From the NCBI GenBank assembly GCA_029782215.1, contig JAKOVD010000002.1:101227-165226 (forward strand): DNA of 64,000 nt, given 5' to 3'. The DNA is from Chloroflexota bacterium. Lineage in GTDB: Bacteria > Chloroflexota > Anaerolineae > J102. A model generated the notes under the pieces. It worked only from the letters and a program-made list of their open reading frames with translations. It was not told the origin of the DNA and did no database searches. Shown here one piece after another: positions 36,149 to 46,306 of this stretch. Each line of letters begins with the position of its first letter. The stretch's first letter is position 1. The translations under genes and the position numbers were made by a program.

Positions 36149-37906
36149 CTAGCGGTCGACGTCGCCCAGCACGATATCGATCGTGCCGATGACGGTGACA
36201 AGGTCCGAGAACAAATGGCCTACGGACATCGGCTCGACTGCTGCCAGGTTCGAGAAGCTCGGAGTGCGCACACGGCAGCGGTAGGGATGGGCACTGCCGT
36301 CGGAAACCAGGTAGATGCCCATCTCACCCTTCGAAGCCTCGATGCCGTGGTAAGCCTCGCCCACCGGCGGCCTCAGGCCCTCGGTGAAGAGCTTGAAGTG
36401 GTGGATGACGGCTTCCATGCTTTGATCGAGCAGCGCCCGTTTGGGCGGCGCGATCTTGGGGTCATCGATCCAGAAGTCCCCTTCCGGCAGTTGGTCAATG
36501 GCCTGCAGGATGATGCGCCGCGACTGGCGCATTTCCTCGATGCGGACCATGTAACGGGCGTAGCTGTCGCCTTCGGTGTAGCAGGGAACCTCGAAGTCGT
36601 ACTTGTCGTAGTCGCAGTAGGGCTGGGCCTTGCGCAGGTCGTACTTGACGCCGCTGCCGCGCAGCATGGGGCCGGTGACGCCCAACGAAATCGCGTCCTC
36701 TGCGGGCAGCATGCCGATGCCTTCCAGGCGCCGCCGCCAGACCGGGTTGTCGGTCAGCATGCGCTCGTACTCGTCGAAGCGCGGCACCAGACGGTCGAGG
36801 AATTCACGCAGCTTGGGCACAAAGGCAGGGGGCAAGTCCCAGTTGACGCCGCCGACCCGCAGGTAGGAGGTGGTCAGGCGGGCGCCGCACACCATCTCGA
36901 ACAGGTCGATGATCTCCTCGCGCTCGCGGAGGGCATACATCAACAGGGCCAGCCCGGTGCCGCCGACGTCCAGGGTGTGCGTGCCCAGCCACACCAGGTG
37001 GCTGGCGATGCGCTGCATCTCACACACGATCACCCGGATCGCCTGACCACGCGGCGGCGCCTCGATCCCCAGCAGTTTCTCGACCGCCAGACAGTAGGCC
37101 AGGTTGTTCTGCATGGCCGACACGTAGTCCATGCGGTCGGTGTAGTACACGAAGTCCTTATAACGGATGTTTTCGCCCTGCTTCTCGAAGCCGCTGTGCA
37201 AATAGCCGAGGTCCGGCTGGATGGCCCGGATGCGCTCACCGTCCAGTTCGACGATCAAGCGGAGCACGCCATGGGTGGCCGGGTGCTGCGGGCCCATGTT
37301 GATGATCATGTGGCGTTTGTCCATACGGGCAGGCACCGGCTCCGGGAACTGCTCGGGCTTCATGATCTGCTTTCCGAAGTTCGTGAACTCCTCATCCTCC
37401 CAGGTCACCGTAAACGGCACCCTTTCGCCGCCCAGCGGCTGGTCTTTGCGCAGAGGATGAGTCGTCCAGCTTTCCGGCATCAGGATGCGGCGAAGGTCAG
37501 GATGGCCCTCGTAGCGCACCCCGAACAGGTCGAAGGCTTCCCGCTCATGCCAGTTGGCCGTGGTCCACAAGCCGGTGACGCTGGAAACGACGGGGTCGTC
37601 ACCGCCGTCCATGGGCACCTTCAACTGCAGCAGGGCGCCCTGGCGCTGAACGGAGCGAAGCTGGTAGATGCCGTGGAAGCGAGCGCCGTAGGACAGGCCC
37701 GTTGCGCCCTCGTCCAGCTTCAGGCGGTCCACTACCGTCAGATCGCTGAGCAGCTTATAGCTCAATTCCGGATCGTCGCGCAGGAAGCGGCCGACAGCCA
37801 ACAGGCTGTCAGGGGTGACCGTCAGGATGGGAGTATCCCGGTAGACGGTGCTGTCGAGCACCGCATCGGGGAAGGCCTCGCGTACTGCTGCAATGGGGTC
37901 AGTCAT
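36149..37906 (-). CDS. nuoCD: NuoC-NuoD fusion
   Basis: A 585-aa fusion. The 30-kDa NuoC part spans about 1-175 ([22 protein letters not shown] signature). The 49-kDa NuoD part spans about 205-585 ([26 protein letters not shown] segment, and the C-terminal DPVFGEVDR-like end, here DIVLGDVDR). NuoD with NuoB forms the quinone-reduction site. NuoCD fusions are known in enterobacteria and some other phyla. The start is 29 bp downstream of the nuoB stop. Confidence 0.96.
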   Translation of the reverse strand: MTDPIAAVREAFPDAVLDSTVYRDTPILTVTPDSLLAVGRFLRDDPELSYKLLSDLTVVDRLKLDEGATGLSYGARFHGIYQLRSVQRQGALLQLKVPMDGGDDPVVSSVTGLWTTANWHEREAFDLFGVRYEGHPDLRRILMPESWTTHPLRKDQPLGGERVPFTVTWEDEEFTNFGKQIMKPEQFPEPVPARMDKRHMIINMGPQHPATHGVLRLIVELDGERIRAIQPDLGYLHSGFEKQGENIRYKDFVYYTDRMDYVSAMQNNLAYCLAVEKLLGIEAPPRGQAIRVIVCEMQRIASHLVWLGTHTLDVGGTGLALLMYALREREEIIDLFEMVCGARLTTSYLRVGGVNWDLPPAFVPKLREFLDRLVPRFDEYERMLTDNPVWRRRLEGIGMLPAEDAISLGVTGPMLRGSGVKYDLRKAQPYCDYDKYDFEVPCYTEGDSYARYMVRIEEMRQSRRIILQAIDQLPEGDFWIDDPKIAPPKRALLDQSMEAVIHHFKLFTEGLRPPVGEAYHGIEASKGEMGIYLVSDGSAHPYRCRVRTPSFSNLAAVEPMSVGHLFSDLVTVIGTIDIVLGDVDR

Positions 37907-37935
37907 GAGTCAGAATGCGGAACGAGGGCAAGGGA

Positions 37936-38472
37936 TCAGGGGAGCGGCGGCAGCTCGCTGAAGGGTGCCAGTTTGACCACTTCGGGCGTGACATAGTGGT
38001 CGGTCAGGTGCTCTCTGCCGATCTTGGCCTGCAGCACCGTCAAGGCGTAGAACAGGGCTTCGGGCCGGGGCGGGCAGCCGGGGACGTACACATCCACGGG
38101 AATGATCTTGTCCACCCCTTGCACGATGGCGTAGTTATTGAAGGGACCGCCCGCGCTGGCGCAAATACCCATGGCGATGACCCATTTCGGTTCAGCCATC
38201 TCGTCGTACAAACGCTTGATCACGGGCGCCATCTTGTTGCTTACGCGTCCTGCGACGATCATCAGATCAGCCTGGCGGGGTGACCCCCGGAAGAGCTCGC
38301 TGCCAAACCGGGCGATGTCGTGCCGGGGACCGCTGGTGGTGATCATCTCGATGGCGCAGCAGGCCAGACCGAACAGCAAGGGCCAGACGGAGTTACGGCG
38401 ACTCCAGTTGACGACATACTCCAGGGAAGTCGTGATCACGCCAGCGTTGGAAGCGTATTTTTCAAGACCCAT
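37936..38472 (-). CDS. nuoB: NADH-quinone oxidoreductase subunit B
   Basis: A 178-aa peripheral subunit holding the terminal N2 4Fe-4S cluster. The four ligands are in GLACCAIEM (adjacent Cys pair), MGICASAGG and [12 protein letters not shown]2 reduces quinone. It is the second gene of the operon. Confidence 0.97.
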   Translation of the reverse strand: MGLEKYASNAGVITTSLEYVVNWSRRNSVWPLLFGLACCAIEMITTSGPRHDIARFGSELFRGSPRQADLMIVAGRVSNKMAPVIKRLYDEMAEPKWVIAMGICASAGGPFNNYAIVQGVDKIIPVDVYVPGCPPRPEALFYALTVLQAKIGREHLTDHYVTPEVVKLAPFSELPPLP

Positions 38473-38508
38473 GTGCTAGAACTCCGATAAGGGGCCGATT
38501 GAGTTGTT

Positions 38509-38540
38509 GTAATACGTAATACGTAATGCGTAATGCGTGC
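38509..38540. repeat. Heptanucleotide array between nuoA and nuoB
   Basis: Four in-phase 7-mers, GTAATAC x2 and GTAATGC x2, then GTGC, in the 80-bp spacer. The unit differs from the other nuo spacers. Confidence 0.8.
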
Positions 38541-38552
38541 AAGGTAGTGCGC

Positions 38553-38909
38553 CTAATCCCACTCGAATGCCCCTTTCTTCCAGACGTAGAAAAAGCCGAC
38601 AAGAAGAATTCCTACGAAGATAGCCATCTCAATCAGGCCAAACAGCTTCAGTTGGCCAAGGATCACCGCCCACGGATAGAAGAAGATAACTTCAACGTCG
38701 AAGATGATGAAGAGCATGGCCACCATGTAGTACTGCACCGGAAACCGCCGCCAGGCGCCCGAAAAGGGAATCATCCCCGATTCAATGGGCTCCTGTTTCA
38801 TCTTGTTGGGGTTTCGCGGCCCCAGTACCGATGGCAAGATGATGGCGATGGCGGCAAAGACCGAGGCGATGAGGATGAGGATGAGGATCGGCAGGTAGTC
38901 GAGAGCCAT
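38553..38909 (-). CDS. nuoA: NADH-quinone oxidoreductase subunit A
   Basis: A 118-aa three-helix membrane subunit with the conserved EPIESGMIPFSGAWRRFPVQ loop and FIIFDVEVIFFYPWAV helix. The ATG at 38909 (MALDYLPIL) is preferred: an in-frame TTG 42 nt upstream would sit almost on the predicted transcription start. First gene of the 12-gene complex I operon. Confidence 0.95.
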   Translation of the reverse strand: MALDYLPILILILIASVFAAIAIILPSVLGPRNPNKMKQEPIESGMIPFSGAWRRFPVQYYMVAMLFIIFDVEVIFFYPWAVILGQLKLFGLIEMAIFVGILLVGFFYVWKKGAFEWD

Positions 38910-38960
38910 GATCGCGTCACCGACACAGAGTATGGAACAATTCAATACCAAAGTCCGTGC

Positions 38961-38990
38961 ATTCTATCACGAGCAAAAAACCACTGTCAA
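38961..38990 (-). promoter_or_regulatory. Promoter of the nuo operon
   Basis: On the minus strand, consensus -35 TTGACA (38985-38990), 18-nt spacer, -10 TAGAAT (38961-38966). Transcription should begin near 38954, giving a leader of about 45 nt to nuoA. Confidence 0.8.
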
Positions 38991-39141
38991 TTCGTTCCCG
39001 TCGCAGACCCACCGCGTTTTGACCCCCGGTTGACGGGACGAATGGCGCTTCCCCTGCTGCATCGTCGCAGCATGGCGGCGTTTCCAGGGCGCGCCGATGC
39101 TTTCCCCTGGCTGCATCGCTACCCAGGAGATGAGGGAGGGG

Positions 39142-39639
39142 TCACTTGCTGACGGTGACCTTGCCCTTCATGCCTGAGTCGTAGTGAACCCCGTCGAGCT
39201 TGAAGCACCCCATCTCCCACTCGCCCACCATGCCCTCGGTGACGGGGAAGGTGATCGTCGCCCCCTTGTCGCCTGGCGGCACGACGACCATGACGCCCGA
39301 GCCGTGCTCGTGAGAATCCATATTCATGGGTGCAGCGACCTGGCTCACGATCTTGGGCGTCACGCCCCCGGCCTGAAACATATCCGTCTCATAGCCGTTC
39401 GGCCGGCCGTTGTTCGTCTTGAGGCCGCGGCCGAACATGACCTCGTGTTCGAGCTTGCCCGAATTTGTCAGGGCGATGGTGACAGTCTCACCCACCTTGA
39501 GATTGAGCTCGGCGGGCTTGTAGGCATACTCGGTCATGTCGAGGTTGACCGTTCGCGTTCCACCTGCGCCCGACCCGCCACACCCCATCAGGATGGCGCC
39601 TGTCAGCATAAGGACGAATAAGAAAGTGAAACGTTTCAT
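39142..39639 (-). CDS. Cupredoxin-domain lipoprotein
   Basis: A 165-aa blue-copper-type protein. The signal peptide ends in the lipobox LMGC, so the mature protein should be lipid-anchored outside the cytoplasmic membrane, with a short Gly/Ser linker. Predicted copper ligands are the His in KLEHEVMF and the C-terminal loop Cys-x6-His-x4-Met (CFKLDGVHYDSGM). It could carry electrons to the oxidase, as auracyanins do in Chloroflexus, but family membership within cupredoxins is not certain. AGGAG precedes the ATG. It lies 232 bp upstream of nuoA on the same strand. Confidence 0.8.
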   Translation of the reverse strand: MKRFTFLFVLMLTGAILMGCGGSGAGGTRTVNLDMTEYAYKPAELNLKVGETVTIALTNSGKLEHEVMFGRGLKTNNGRPNGYETDMFQAGGVTPKIVSQVAAPMNMDSHEHGSGVMVVVPPGDKGATITFPVTEGMVGEWEMGCFKLDGVHYDSGMKGKVTVSK

Positions 39640-39701
39640 GCGGTGCTCCTGGGCAGCATTTATCCGGCTTTCGCCAGGATAGCAGCAAGAGCAGCGTTTG
39701 T

Positions 39702-41039
39702 TTATGAGCCAGGTGACAGTTGCCCCGGCGCCGTGTTCGATGGCAGGTCCCCAGGCCGATCGATGTCATACAGAATCTCGGGGCCGCCTTCGATCCAACT
39801 CACCTGCTCCGCATGCCTGGCGAACAGCGTCCGGCCGCCGGCGTCACCCTGCACGGTGAGCAGCTCACCAAAACAGCCGCGGTCGAAGAGCACGGGGTTC
39901 CCGCGCCGTCCCTGGTAGCGCGGGGCAGCGATGGGTGCCAGAGTCCGGCGATGGGCAGCAACCAGGCGCTGGAAGAGCCCTGGCAGCAGAGCCGGCTGAT
40001 CGCCCAGAACGAACAACGCAGCCTGGGTGCCGGGCCGGAAGGCTGCCAGCGCCGCCCTGACGCTTGCGCTCTGGCCTTGTTCCCAATCGGGGTTGTAGAC
40101 CACTTCGACGGGCAGGCCTTGAAGGGTGGCGGCGATATCCTCGAAATGCGCGCCCAGGACCACGATGACCTGCTGCACCGGCGCCGCCAGGGTTTGCACG
40201 ACCACATGCCGCAGCAGTGTCTGGCCCTGCCAGGGGACAAGTTGTTTGGGCGAGCCGAACCGCGTGCTGGCGCCTGCGGCCAGAACCACCGCCGCCACCT
40301 TGCCCATGCTGGCAAGAACGGGCGATGCTTCGGCCGCCTCAGCCAGGAGGACAGCGGTCGTGCCGGGCGCCGCCGCCAGGCGCTCGGCCAGGGCCCCTGC
40401 AGCATCCGGGGCTCCGGCGGCGCCGTTCAGGAGAAAATAGCGCTCGGCCCCTGGCGGCGCGCCCCGGGCGGGACCGTCGGGGTGCAGGAGCAGCCGCGCC
40501 ACAAGGGCCGGCGTCACCGGCTTACCCCACCGGGCGCCGGTCAGGGCAACAAACCGCTCGGGGCGGTGAATGATCTCCGGTCCTATGGGGCGGCCGAGCG
40601 CCCCCAGATTGGCAATGCAGACCAGGTGCGTGGTCGACGCCGGCACCACCGGTTCGCCTGGTCCCGGCGCTTTCAGGAGCAGAGTGCGGCTACCATCGCC
40701 TTCCACCAGCACCACATCGGCAAGAGGGCGGAAATCGGCGATGTGTTCCGGGGGATAGCCCACCACCTTGTCATGGGAGTGGTCGAGGCCGCGTGCCACC
40801 AGGACAAAGCGCTGGTCTGCCAGCGCCGCTGTGATTTCCTGCGGCGTCGGTTCCACCAGAAAGATAGGGAAGAGCTGCAACTGATCGATCCCCAGGCGGG
40901 TGGTCGTGGTAGCCAGCACCCGCAGCCCCTGCCCGGCCAGTTCCTGTCCCAGGCGGACCATGGTCGTTGTCTTGCCGCCGGCGCCGGTCAGGGTCACCAC
41001 GCTGCCGGCGCTGAGACGGAGGGCGGAGCTGAGATTCAT
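39702..41039 (-). CDS. YqeC-MocA fusion: molybdenum hydroxylase cofactor maturation protein
   Basis: A 445-aa fusion. Residues 1-240 match YqeC, the accessory protein linked to selenium-dependent molybdenum hydroxylases, with a P-loop GAGGKTTTM near 20 and the VEGDGSRTLLLKAP segment. Residues about 250-445 match MocA, which transfers CMP to molybdopterin (LAAGASTRFGSPKQL, GDQPALLP, RGNPVLF). It therefore probably makes molybdopterin cytosine dinucleotide and matures the hydroxylase encoded upstream. The ATG at 41039 is preferred over a GTG 9 nt earlier. Confidence 0.88.
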   Translation of the reverse strand: MNLSSALRLSAGSVVTLTGAGGKTTTMVRLGQELAGQGLRVLATTTTRLGIDQLQLFPIFLVEPTPQEITAALADQRFVLVARGLDHSHDKVVGYPPEHIADFRPLADVVLVEGDGSRTLLLKAPGPGEPVVPASTTHLVCIANLGALGRPIGPEIIHRPERFVALTGARWGKPVTPALVARLLLHPDGPARGAPPGAERYFLLNGAAGAPDAAGALAERLAAAPGTTAVLLAEAAEASPVLASMGKVAAVVLAAGASTRFGSPKQLVPWQGQTLLRHVVVQTLAAPVQQVIVVLGAHFEDIAATLQGLPVEVVYNPDWEQGQSASVRAALAAFRPGTQAALFVLGDQPALLPGLFQRLVAAHRRTLAPIAAPRYQGRRGNPVLFDRGCFGELLTVQGDAGGRTLFARHAEQVSWIEGGPEILYDIDRPGDLPSNTAPGQLSPGS

Positions 41040-41070
41040 GCCGGGCACAGGGGCGCTGGGTCCGGGGCCG

Positions 41071-41496
41071 TCATCGGATCATCTTCGACATCAGCACCAG
41101 ATCATCGCGCGGCTGCCAGTCCAACCGCCGCCAGAAAGTGCGGGCGTTGGCGTTGGTGGCGTAGACGAAGAGATGGCACTTGTCGATGCCTTCCTGGCGA
41201 AGCGCGTCCACGCAGCGCTCAACCAGCGCCTGCCCTATCCCCTGTTTCTGATACTCAGCTTGCACGGCCAAGTGGTGGATGAACCCACGGCGCCCATCGT
41301 GCCCGCACAGAACGGCGGCGATGATCCGGCTGTGCATCGTGGCGACAAAGCTGAGACCGGGATTCCGGTCCAGATAGCGGGCGATGGCAGGCCTTTCGTC
41401 GGCCTGGCTGAGTCCGACGCCTTCGGTCTCTCGCCAGAGAGCGAACACAGCATCGTAGTCGTCGATGTGAAAGGGCCTGATCTGGTAGATGTCCAT
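41071..41496 (-). CDS. GNAT-family N-acetyltransferase
   Basis: A 141-aa GCN5-related fold with the start IRPFHIDDYDAVFALWRETEG typical of the RimI/YpeA branch, and the acetyl-CoA loop QKQGIGQALVERC. The substrate is unknown. It sits between yqeB-like and yqeC-mocA-like genes, with gaps of about 31 bp on each side, so it is in the molybdenum hydroxylase operon, perhaps only by position. Confidence 0.88.
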   Translation of the reverse strand: MDIYQIRPFHIDDYDAVFALWRETEGVGLSQADERPAIARYLDRNPGLSFVATMHSRIIAAVLCGHDGRRGFIHHLAVQAEYQKQGIGQALVERCVDALRQEGIDKCHLFVYATNANARTFWRRLDWQPRDDLVLMSKMIR

Positions 41497-41527
41497 CGCG
41501 TTGCGTGGGGGCGTTCAGGGATGCGTT

Positions 41528-42346
41528 TCAGGCGCTCCGGTTCAGCCAGGTCAACACGGCGACGAGCACGGCGCCGCCAATGGCCAGCGACTTGTCGCTG
41601 ATGGTGTCGATGGCGGTCTGATCAAGACGCGGGTCGATATCGCCGAGCTTGGTATGGGCGGCCACGACCAAGCCTGAATGCAGGAGGCCGCGCACGACAC
41701 CGGTCAGGGACGCCATCACGGGTGTGACAGCCGCCTCCGACCGTATCTCGCCGATGACCTGGTCCTTCGCGACTACGTCGCCAATGGTCACGTGGGCCGC
41801 AAATTCTCCGGCCGCCGGCGCCCGCAGAAGCCGTTCCTGCCGGTAGCCAGCAACGGCGCCGGGAATGCCCGTATCGGCTTCGGTTGCGCCTGACCAGAGG
41901 ACGCGTCCCAGGCGATGGCCGCGGTTGGTCTCAATGGCGGCGTGGCAGTTCTCGCCTGCAGCAAAACCCGGTCCCAAGCCAATGACGAGCGGGGCCTGGT
42001 CACGGTGCGTGACCTGGGCGCGCTTGAGAAGACGCGCATCGACCAGGACGACCGGCTGTACGGCGGCGATCACCTCATCGCGCGGGTCAGGCAGCACCGG
42101 CAGGTCCCCGCGCTGCGCCATCCCGATCGCCGCTGCCAGGTCGTCGACGCGGTGTGCGGTGACGCCTTCAACGCTATGGCTGCCGTCAAACACAGCCTGG
42201 GCGAAAGCGACCGTGCGCCTGACGACCATGGGCTGTGCGGTTTCGGTGGCGATGACGGGGAAGCCGGCTTCGTGCAGACGGTAGATGACGCCCGTAGCAA
42301 GGTCGCCCGCCCCTCGGACGAGAACGAGCGTGGTTGGAAAGAGCAT
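41528..42346 (-). CDS. YqeB-like selenium-dependent molybdenum cofactor protein
   Basis: A protein of 272 aa beginning with a Rossmann-type RGAGDLATGVIYRLHEAGF, followed by the long conserved EF2563/YqeB region (LVIGLGPGFAAGENCHAAIETNRGH, where Cys and His are conserved) and a C-terminal GLLHSGLVV and GDIDPR segment. The family is a marker of selenium-dependent molybdenum hydroxylase loci. The reaction is not known. The ATG at 42346 is used. No Shine-Dalgarno sequence is evident. Confidence 0.85.
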   Translation of the reverse strand: MLFPTTLVLVRGAGDLATGVIYRLHEAGFPVIATETAQPMVVRRTVAFAQAVFDGSHSVEGVTAHRVDDLAAAIGMAQRGDLPVLPDPRDEVIAAVQPVVLVDARLLKRAQVTHRDQAPLVIGLGPGFAAGENCHAAIETNRGHRLGRVLWSGATEADTGIPGAVAGYRQERLLRAPAAGEFAAHVTIGDVVAKDQVIGEIRSEAAVTPVMASLTGVVRGLLHSGLVVAAHTKLGDIDPRLDQTAIDTISDKSLAIGGAVLVAVLTWLNRSA

Positions 42347-42373
42347 AGGAGAGAAACTGCTCTGCAAAATGGA

Positions 42374-44599
42374 CTATTGCGACGCCAGCCGCAGCGCTAC
42401 CCGTTCAGGCGTCATCGGCAGGTCGTCAAACCAATGGCCCGTGGCCGCGCGGACGGCCGCGGCAATGGCAGGGGCGGTGGGCACAAAGGGCATCTCCGCC
42501 ATGCCGCGAGCCCCCAAGGGTCCCTGGGGATCGGGGACCTCCAGGATCAGAGGCTTCACCTCCAGCGGCACGTCAAGGACCGTAGGGATGAGATAGGTAC
42601 TGAGCTGGTCGGTGAGGACCCGGCCCTTGTCCTGTTTGAGATCTTCCAGGATCGTCCAGCCGACGCTTTGGGCGACGGCGCCTTCGATCTGACCTTCCAC
42701 CATCCTGGGGTTGATGGCCAGCCCGACATCGTTGGCGGACCACAGGCGCAGCACCTGGATGTGACCGGTATCGAGATCGACTTCGACCTCGGCCGCCTGA
42801 GCGCAGTAGCCATAGGTGATGTTCGGGTCCGACTCGCCGGTGTCATGGTCATAGGGCGTGGTGCGGCGGGGGACGTAGCGATAGGTGGCGATGCAGGGCC
42901 GTTCTTCCTCGCTTTCCCACATCGCCTTGGCCTGGTGGGCGGCGCCAAGAATGGCGTTGCCGGCCATGAACGTCATCCGGCTGGCGCTGGTGCTGCCGCT
43001 GTTCGCGGTTTGGGCGGTGTCCGACACGACCATCTCAACGCGGTCGACAGGGATGCCAAGCGTGTCGGCGGCAATCTGGGCCATAATCGTATGGGTGCCC
43101 TGGCCCACGTCAGCGCCGGCATGGCGCACGATCGCCCGTTCAATGTCCCCTGTACCGTGCAGCTCCACGGTCGCCCAACACTCGTCGACGTAGCCAAGGC
43201 TGAATCCGACGTTCTTGTAGCAACAAGCGATGCCGATGCCGCGCGCCTTGCGGCCGGGTGCGGCGTCCAGGGAAAAGGCATGATGCAGGGAAGACGTGGG
43301 CGCAGCCGTCGCCTCGCCCTGGCGCCAGCCGTGCGGCGTCGGCGCCCATCCTGCGGCGCGGGCGCAGGCTTCCAGCACAGGGGTGATGCTCACCCCGGCA
43401 GGAAGCGGCGCACCGGTGGCCTGGATATCGCCCTCGTGCCAGACGTTGCGCAGGCGCAGTTCCACCGGGTCCATGCCCAGGGTTTCGGCCAGGTGGTTCA
43501 TCTGCATTTCGGCGATCCAGTGACCCTGAGGTCCGCCGAAACCGCGGAAGGCGCCGGCGGCGATATTGTTCGTGTAGACGGTGCGCGAGTCGATCCACAC
43601 ATTGGGGATCACATAAGGCCCCAACGAGGCCAACGTCAGATTGCCGAGCACCTTGGTCGATGTATAGGCGTAGGCGCCAGCATCCGTGCTCACGTCGATC
43701 TGCACGGCCAGGATCTTGCCCTCGGCAGTGGCGCCCAGGCGAGCGTGCGCCACCATCGCATGGCGTTTGTGGTGCCCCCGGATCGATTCGCCGCGGCTCC
43801 ATTGAATCTTGACAGGCCGGCCCAGCTTACGGACGGCGAGGGCCAGGATGATCTGGACGCTCATGTCCTCCCGACCGCCGAACGCCCCGCCCACGGCAAC
43901 GTAGCGAACCACGATCTGGTCGACGGGCAAGTTCAGGGCGTGGGCGATCTGCTTGCGGTCTTCGTGAAGCCACTGGCCAGCGACGATCACCTCGATGCGG
44001 CCGTCAGGCAGGAGATGGCCCAGCCCGGCTTCAGGCTGCAAGTAGGCGTGTTCCTGGGGATGTGTGTAGTAGTCATGCTCGACGATGACGGCAGCCTGCT
44101 TGAAGGCGGACTCGACATCGCCGTGACGGATGCGGTAGCTGAGCAGGACATTGCTGTCGCCGTGCTCGGGATGGACGCGCGGCGCCCCCGGCGCCAGCGC
44201 CTCTTCGATGCTGTAGACCGAATCCAGGTCCTCATACTCGACCGCGATCAGCTTGAGCGCCGCCTCTGCCTGGGGCTCGGTCTCGGCCACCACCAGGGCC
44301 ACCTGATCGAGAATGCAGCGCACCACGCCGCCCACACGCCCAACCAGGACCTCCTGGTCAAGCTTGTTCAGGCCATACTCGTTGACGGGTACGTCATCGG
44401 CGCCCAGAACCGCCACCACACCCGGGGCCGCCAAGGCCCGGCTGACATCGAACCGCGTGATGCGGGCGTGTGGCCGGTCGGGCCATAGGATTCTGGCGTG
44501 GAGCTGGCCAGGCAGGTTGATGTCGGCCGGGTAGGGCGCCTGGCCGGTGACTTTGTCACGGCTATCGAGTCTGGAAAGGGATGAACCAACTGCGCGCAT
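42374..44599 (-). CDS. Xanthine dehydrogenase-family molybdopterin-binding subunit
   Basis: A 741-aa large subunit of a molybdenum hydroxylase. It shows the aldehyde oxidase/xanthine dehydrogenase a/b hammerhead start ([19 protein letters not shown]), the Mo-cofactor loops GGAFGGRED and [10 protein letters not shown], and the C-terminal [12 protein letters not shown] containing the catalytic Glu. Substrate class (purine, aldehyde, nicotinate or other) cannot be assigned. The start is 29 bp downstream of the partner gene for the FAD/FeS subunit. Confidence 0.93.
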   Translation of the reverse strand: MRAVGSSLSRLDSRDKVTGQAPYPADINLPGQLHARILWPDRPHARITRFDVSRALAAPGVVAVLGADDVPVNEYGLNKLDQEVLVGRVGGVVRCILDQVALVVAETEPQAEAALKLIAVEYEDLDSVYSIEEALAPGAPRVHPEHGDSNVLLSYRIRHGDVESAFKQAAVIVEHDYYTHPQEHAYLQPEAGLGHLLPDGRIEVIVAGQWLHEDRKQIAHALNLPVDQIVVRYVAVGGAFGGREDMSVQIILALAVRKLGRPVKIQWSRGESIRGHHKRHAMVAHARLGATAEGKILAVQIDVSTDAGAYAYTSTKVLGNLTLASLGPYVIPNVWIDSRTVYTNNIAAGAFRGFGGPQGHWIAEMQMNHLAETLGMDPVELRLRNVWHEGDIQATGAPLPAGVSITPVLEACARAAGWAPTPHGWRQGEATAAPTSSLHHAFSLDAAPGRKARGIGIACCYKNVGFSLGYVDECWATVELHGTGDIERAIVRHAGADVGQGTHTIMAQIAADTLGIPVDRVEMVVSDTAQTANSGSTSASRMTFMAGNAILGAAHQAKAMWESEEERPCIATYRYVPRRTTPYDHDTGESDPNITYGYCAQAAEVEVDLDTGHIQVLRLWSANDVGLAINPRMVEGQIEGAVAQSVGWTILEDLKQDKGRVLTDQLSTYLIPTVLDVPLEVKPLILEVPDPQGPLGARGMAEMPFVPTAPAIAAAVRAATGHWFDDLPMTPERVALRLASQ

Positions 44600-44628
44600 G
44601 GGTTGCTCAGGTAATGGGGTCAGGGTGG

Positions 44629-46053
44629 TCAGGATCGTTCTGCACCGGCGGCGACGATGGCATCAAGGATCTTGGTGTAACCCGTGCAGCGGCACAGGTT
44701 GCCGGCAATGGCTTCGGCGGCCTCGCCGCGTCCGGGTTGGTCACGTTCGTCCAGCAGGTTGGCTGCCGACATCAGGAGCCCCGCTGTGCAGTAGCCACAC
44801 TGCACAGCCCCCGACGACGCGAACGCCGCCTGCACCGGATGGAGGTCGCCCTGGGGTGCAAGTCCTTCCACCGTGACGACCTCGGCGCCGTGGGCGCGGG
44901 CTGCGGGCACCAGGCAGCTCATCACCGCGATGCCATCCAGCCAGACGGTGCAGGCGCCGCATTCGCCCTCGGCGCAGCCTTCCTTGGTGCCGGGCAGAAG
45001 CGCGCCTTCGCGCAGGGCGTCCAGCAGGGTCAGACCGGCGGCCTTCGGCAGGACGGCGGGATGACCGTTGAGGGTGCAGTGAATGTCGGCGCCCGCTGGC
45101 AGGTCGAAGCTCGCTGCCAGGTTAGGGTAGTGACCATCAGTCTTGCCCCAGAGCATGACCGGCTGGGCCAGCCATCCCTCCCGTTCCCGCCCGCTTGCGA
45201 GCTGCTCCAGGGCGCGACGCGTGATGACGCCCGCCAAATGTCGGCGATAGGCAGCCGAGGCGCGCACATCGTCAATCGGGCGGATCGCGTCCTGGATGAG
45301 GCGGGCAGCCTCAGCGATGGCAGCGGGCGTCAGCGGGCCCCTGCCAGCCAGGATGGCTTCGGCTGCCTCCGCGCGGACAATGGTGGGGGCCACGGAGCCA
45401 AAGGCGATGCGAGCTTCCACCACGTCATCACCGTCGAAATCCAGCAGGACGGCAATGTTGACCAGGCTGATGGCCTGGGCACGCCGCAGCCCTGCCTTGA
45501 TAAAGGTGCCGCGCGCAGTGGACGGGGGGACCTTGAAGCTGATGTCGAGGATGATCTCGTCGGGCTCCAAGGCCGTCTTGCGTACGCCGCGGAAGAACTC
45601 CGGCAGGGGCAGCGTGCGGCGCCCGCGCGAAGAAGCCAGGGTCAGACTGGCCCCCAATGTCCAGAGCGGCGTGATGGTGTCGTTGGCCGGAGAGGCCGTC
45701 GCCAGGTTGCCGGCGAGGGTGCCTCGATTCCGGATCTGCGGTGCGCCTACTTCCCAGCAGGCACGCAGCAGGGGCCAGCCATGCTCACGGATGAGCGGAT
45801 GGGCGACCGCCTGGTTATGCGTTACCAGTGGGCCGATATGGATCCGGCGCTCGGCATCGAGGGTGATCTGATCCAGCCCCGGCACCCTGGATAGGTCGAC
45901 GAGGGTAGCAGGAGCGGCAGCTCCATGTTCGAGTTCGACGAGGATGTCCGTCCCACCCGCCAGGACACGGGTGCGACCAAGTTGGACATGTTCAGCCAGC
46001 GCTGTCAGTGCGTGTTCGAGAGTAGCGGGTATGAGGTAGTGCGAACAGAGCAT
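44629..46053 (-). CDS. Molybdenum hydroxylase FAD-binding subunit fused to 2Fe-2S subunit
   Basis: 474 aa. Residues 1-290 are the CoxM-type FAD domain ([11 protein letters not shown] and [19 protein letters not shown]). Residues about 320-474 are the CoxS-type protein with the plant-ferredoxin cluster [15 protein letters not shown] and the second cluster CGYCTAG with CRCTGYTKI. Together with the downstream Mo subunit this is a complete three-domain hydroxylase. The order FAD then FeS is inverted compared with classical xanthine dehydrogenase (FeS-FAD-Mo). First gene of its operon. Confidence 0.92.
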   Translation of the reverse strand: MLCSHYLIPATLEHALTALAEHVQLGRTRVLAGGTDILVELEHGAAAPATLVDLSRVPGLDQITLDAERRIHIGPLVTHNQAVAHPLIREHGWPLLRACWEVGAPQIRNRGTLAGNLATASPANDTITPLWTLGASLTLASSRGRRTLPLPEFFRGVRKTALEPDEIILDISFKVPPSTARGTFIKAGLRRAQAISLVNIAVLLDFDGDDVVEARIAFGSVAPTIVRAEAAEAILAGRGPLTPAAIAEAARLIQDAIRPIDDVRASAAYRRHLAGVITRRALEQLASGREREGWLAQPVMLWGKTDGHYPNLAASFDLPAGADIHCTLNGHPAVLPKAAGLTLLDALREGALLPGTKEGCAEGECGACTVWLDGIAVMSCLVPAARAHGAEVVTVEGLAPQGDLHPVQAAFASSGAVQCGYCTAGLLMSAANLLDERDQPGRGEAAEAIAGNLCRCTGYTKILDAIVAAGAERS

Positions 46054-46102
46054 GGATCGGGATCAACACTGCAAGCGGAGCGGAGGATAGAATCGCGAGC
46101 GT

Positions 46103-46306
46103 TCAGAAACCGTAGAAGGTGTCAGGCTGATTCAGCTCGCGTTCTTTGAAGTCGAGCAGCCGTGCGCCTTCTTCCACCGTGTCAACCTCGCCTAAATCGA
46201 CCATGTCGCGCAGAATCTGCCATTCCTCTTCTGTCAACAGGCCGTTGGAGAGGCGGTCTTCCCAAGTGTGCGGTGTGCGAGACACTTCTGTACCTGTCGC
46301 CATCAT
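46103..46306 (-). CDS. Small unknown protein
   Basis: 67 aa, starting MMATGTEVSRTPHTWEDRLSNG. GGAGG lies 5 nt before the ATG at 46306, the strongest argument that it is expressed. The sequence is charged (EEWQILRDMVDLGEVDTVEEGARLLDFKERE) and predicted helical, with no cysteine, signal or membrane segment. No family recognised. It ends 49 bp upstream of the FAD/FeS gene on the same strand. Confidence 0.6.
   Translation of the reverse strand: MMATGTEVSRTPHTWEDRLSNGLLTEEEWQILRDMVDLGEVDTVEEGARLLDFKERELNQPDTFYGF

Noticed and set aside
34130..37996. Two long plus-strand frames opposite nuoEF and nuoCD
   Set aside because: Antisense shadows of complex I genes with intact cluster motifs.
25616..38540. 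CRISPR array from the regular short repeats
   Set aside because: Units are 7 bp, directly tandem and without unique spacers; no cas genes.
41915..44488. 857-codon open frame on the plus strand opposite the molybdopterin subunit
   Set aside because: Antisense to a clear, motif-rich gene. Composition is Gly/His/Asp-rich as expected of the complement of GC-rich coding DNA, and no motif is present.
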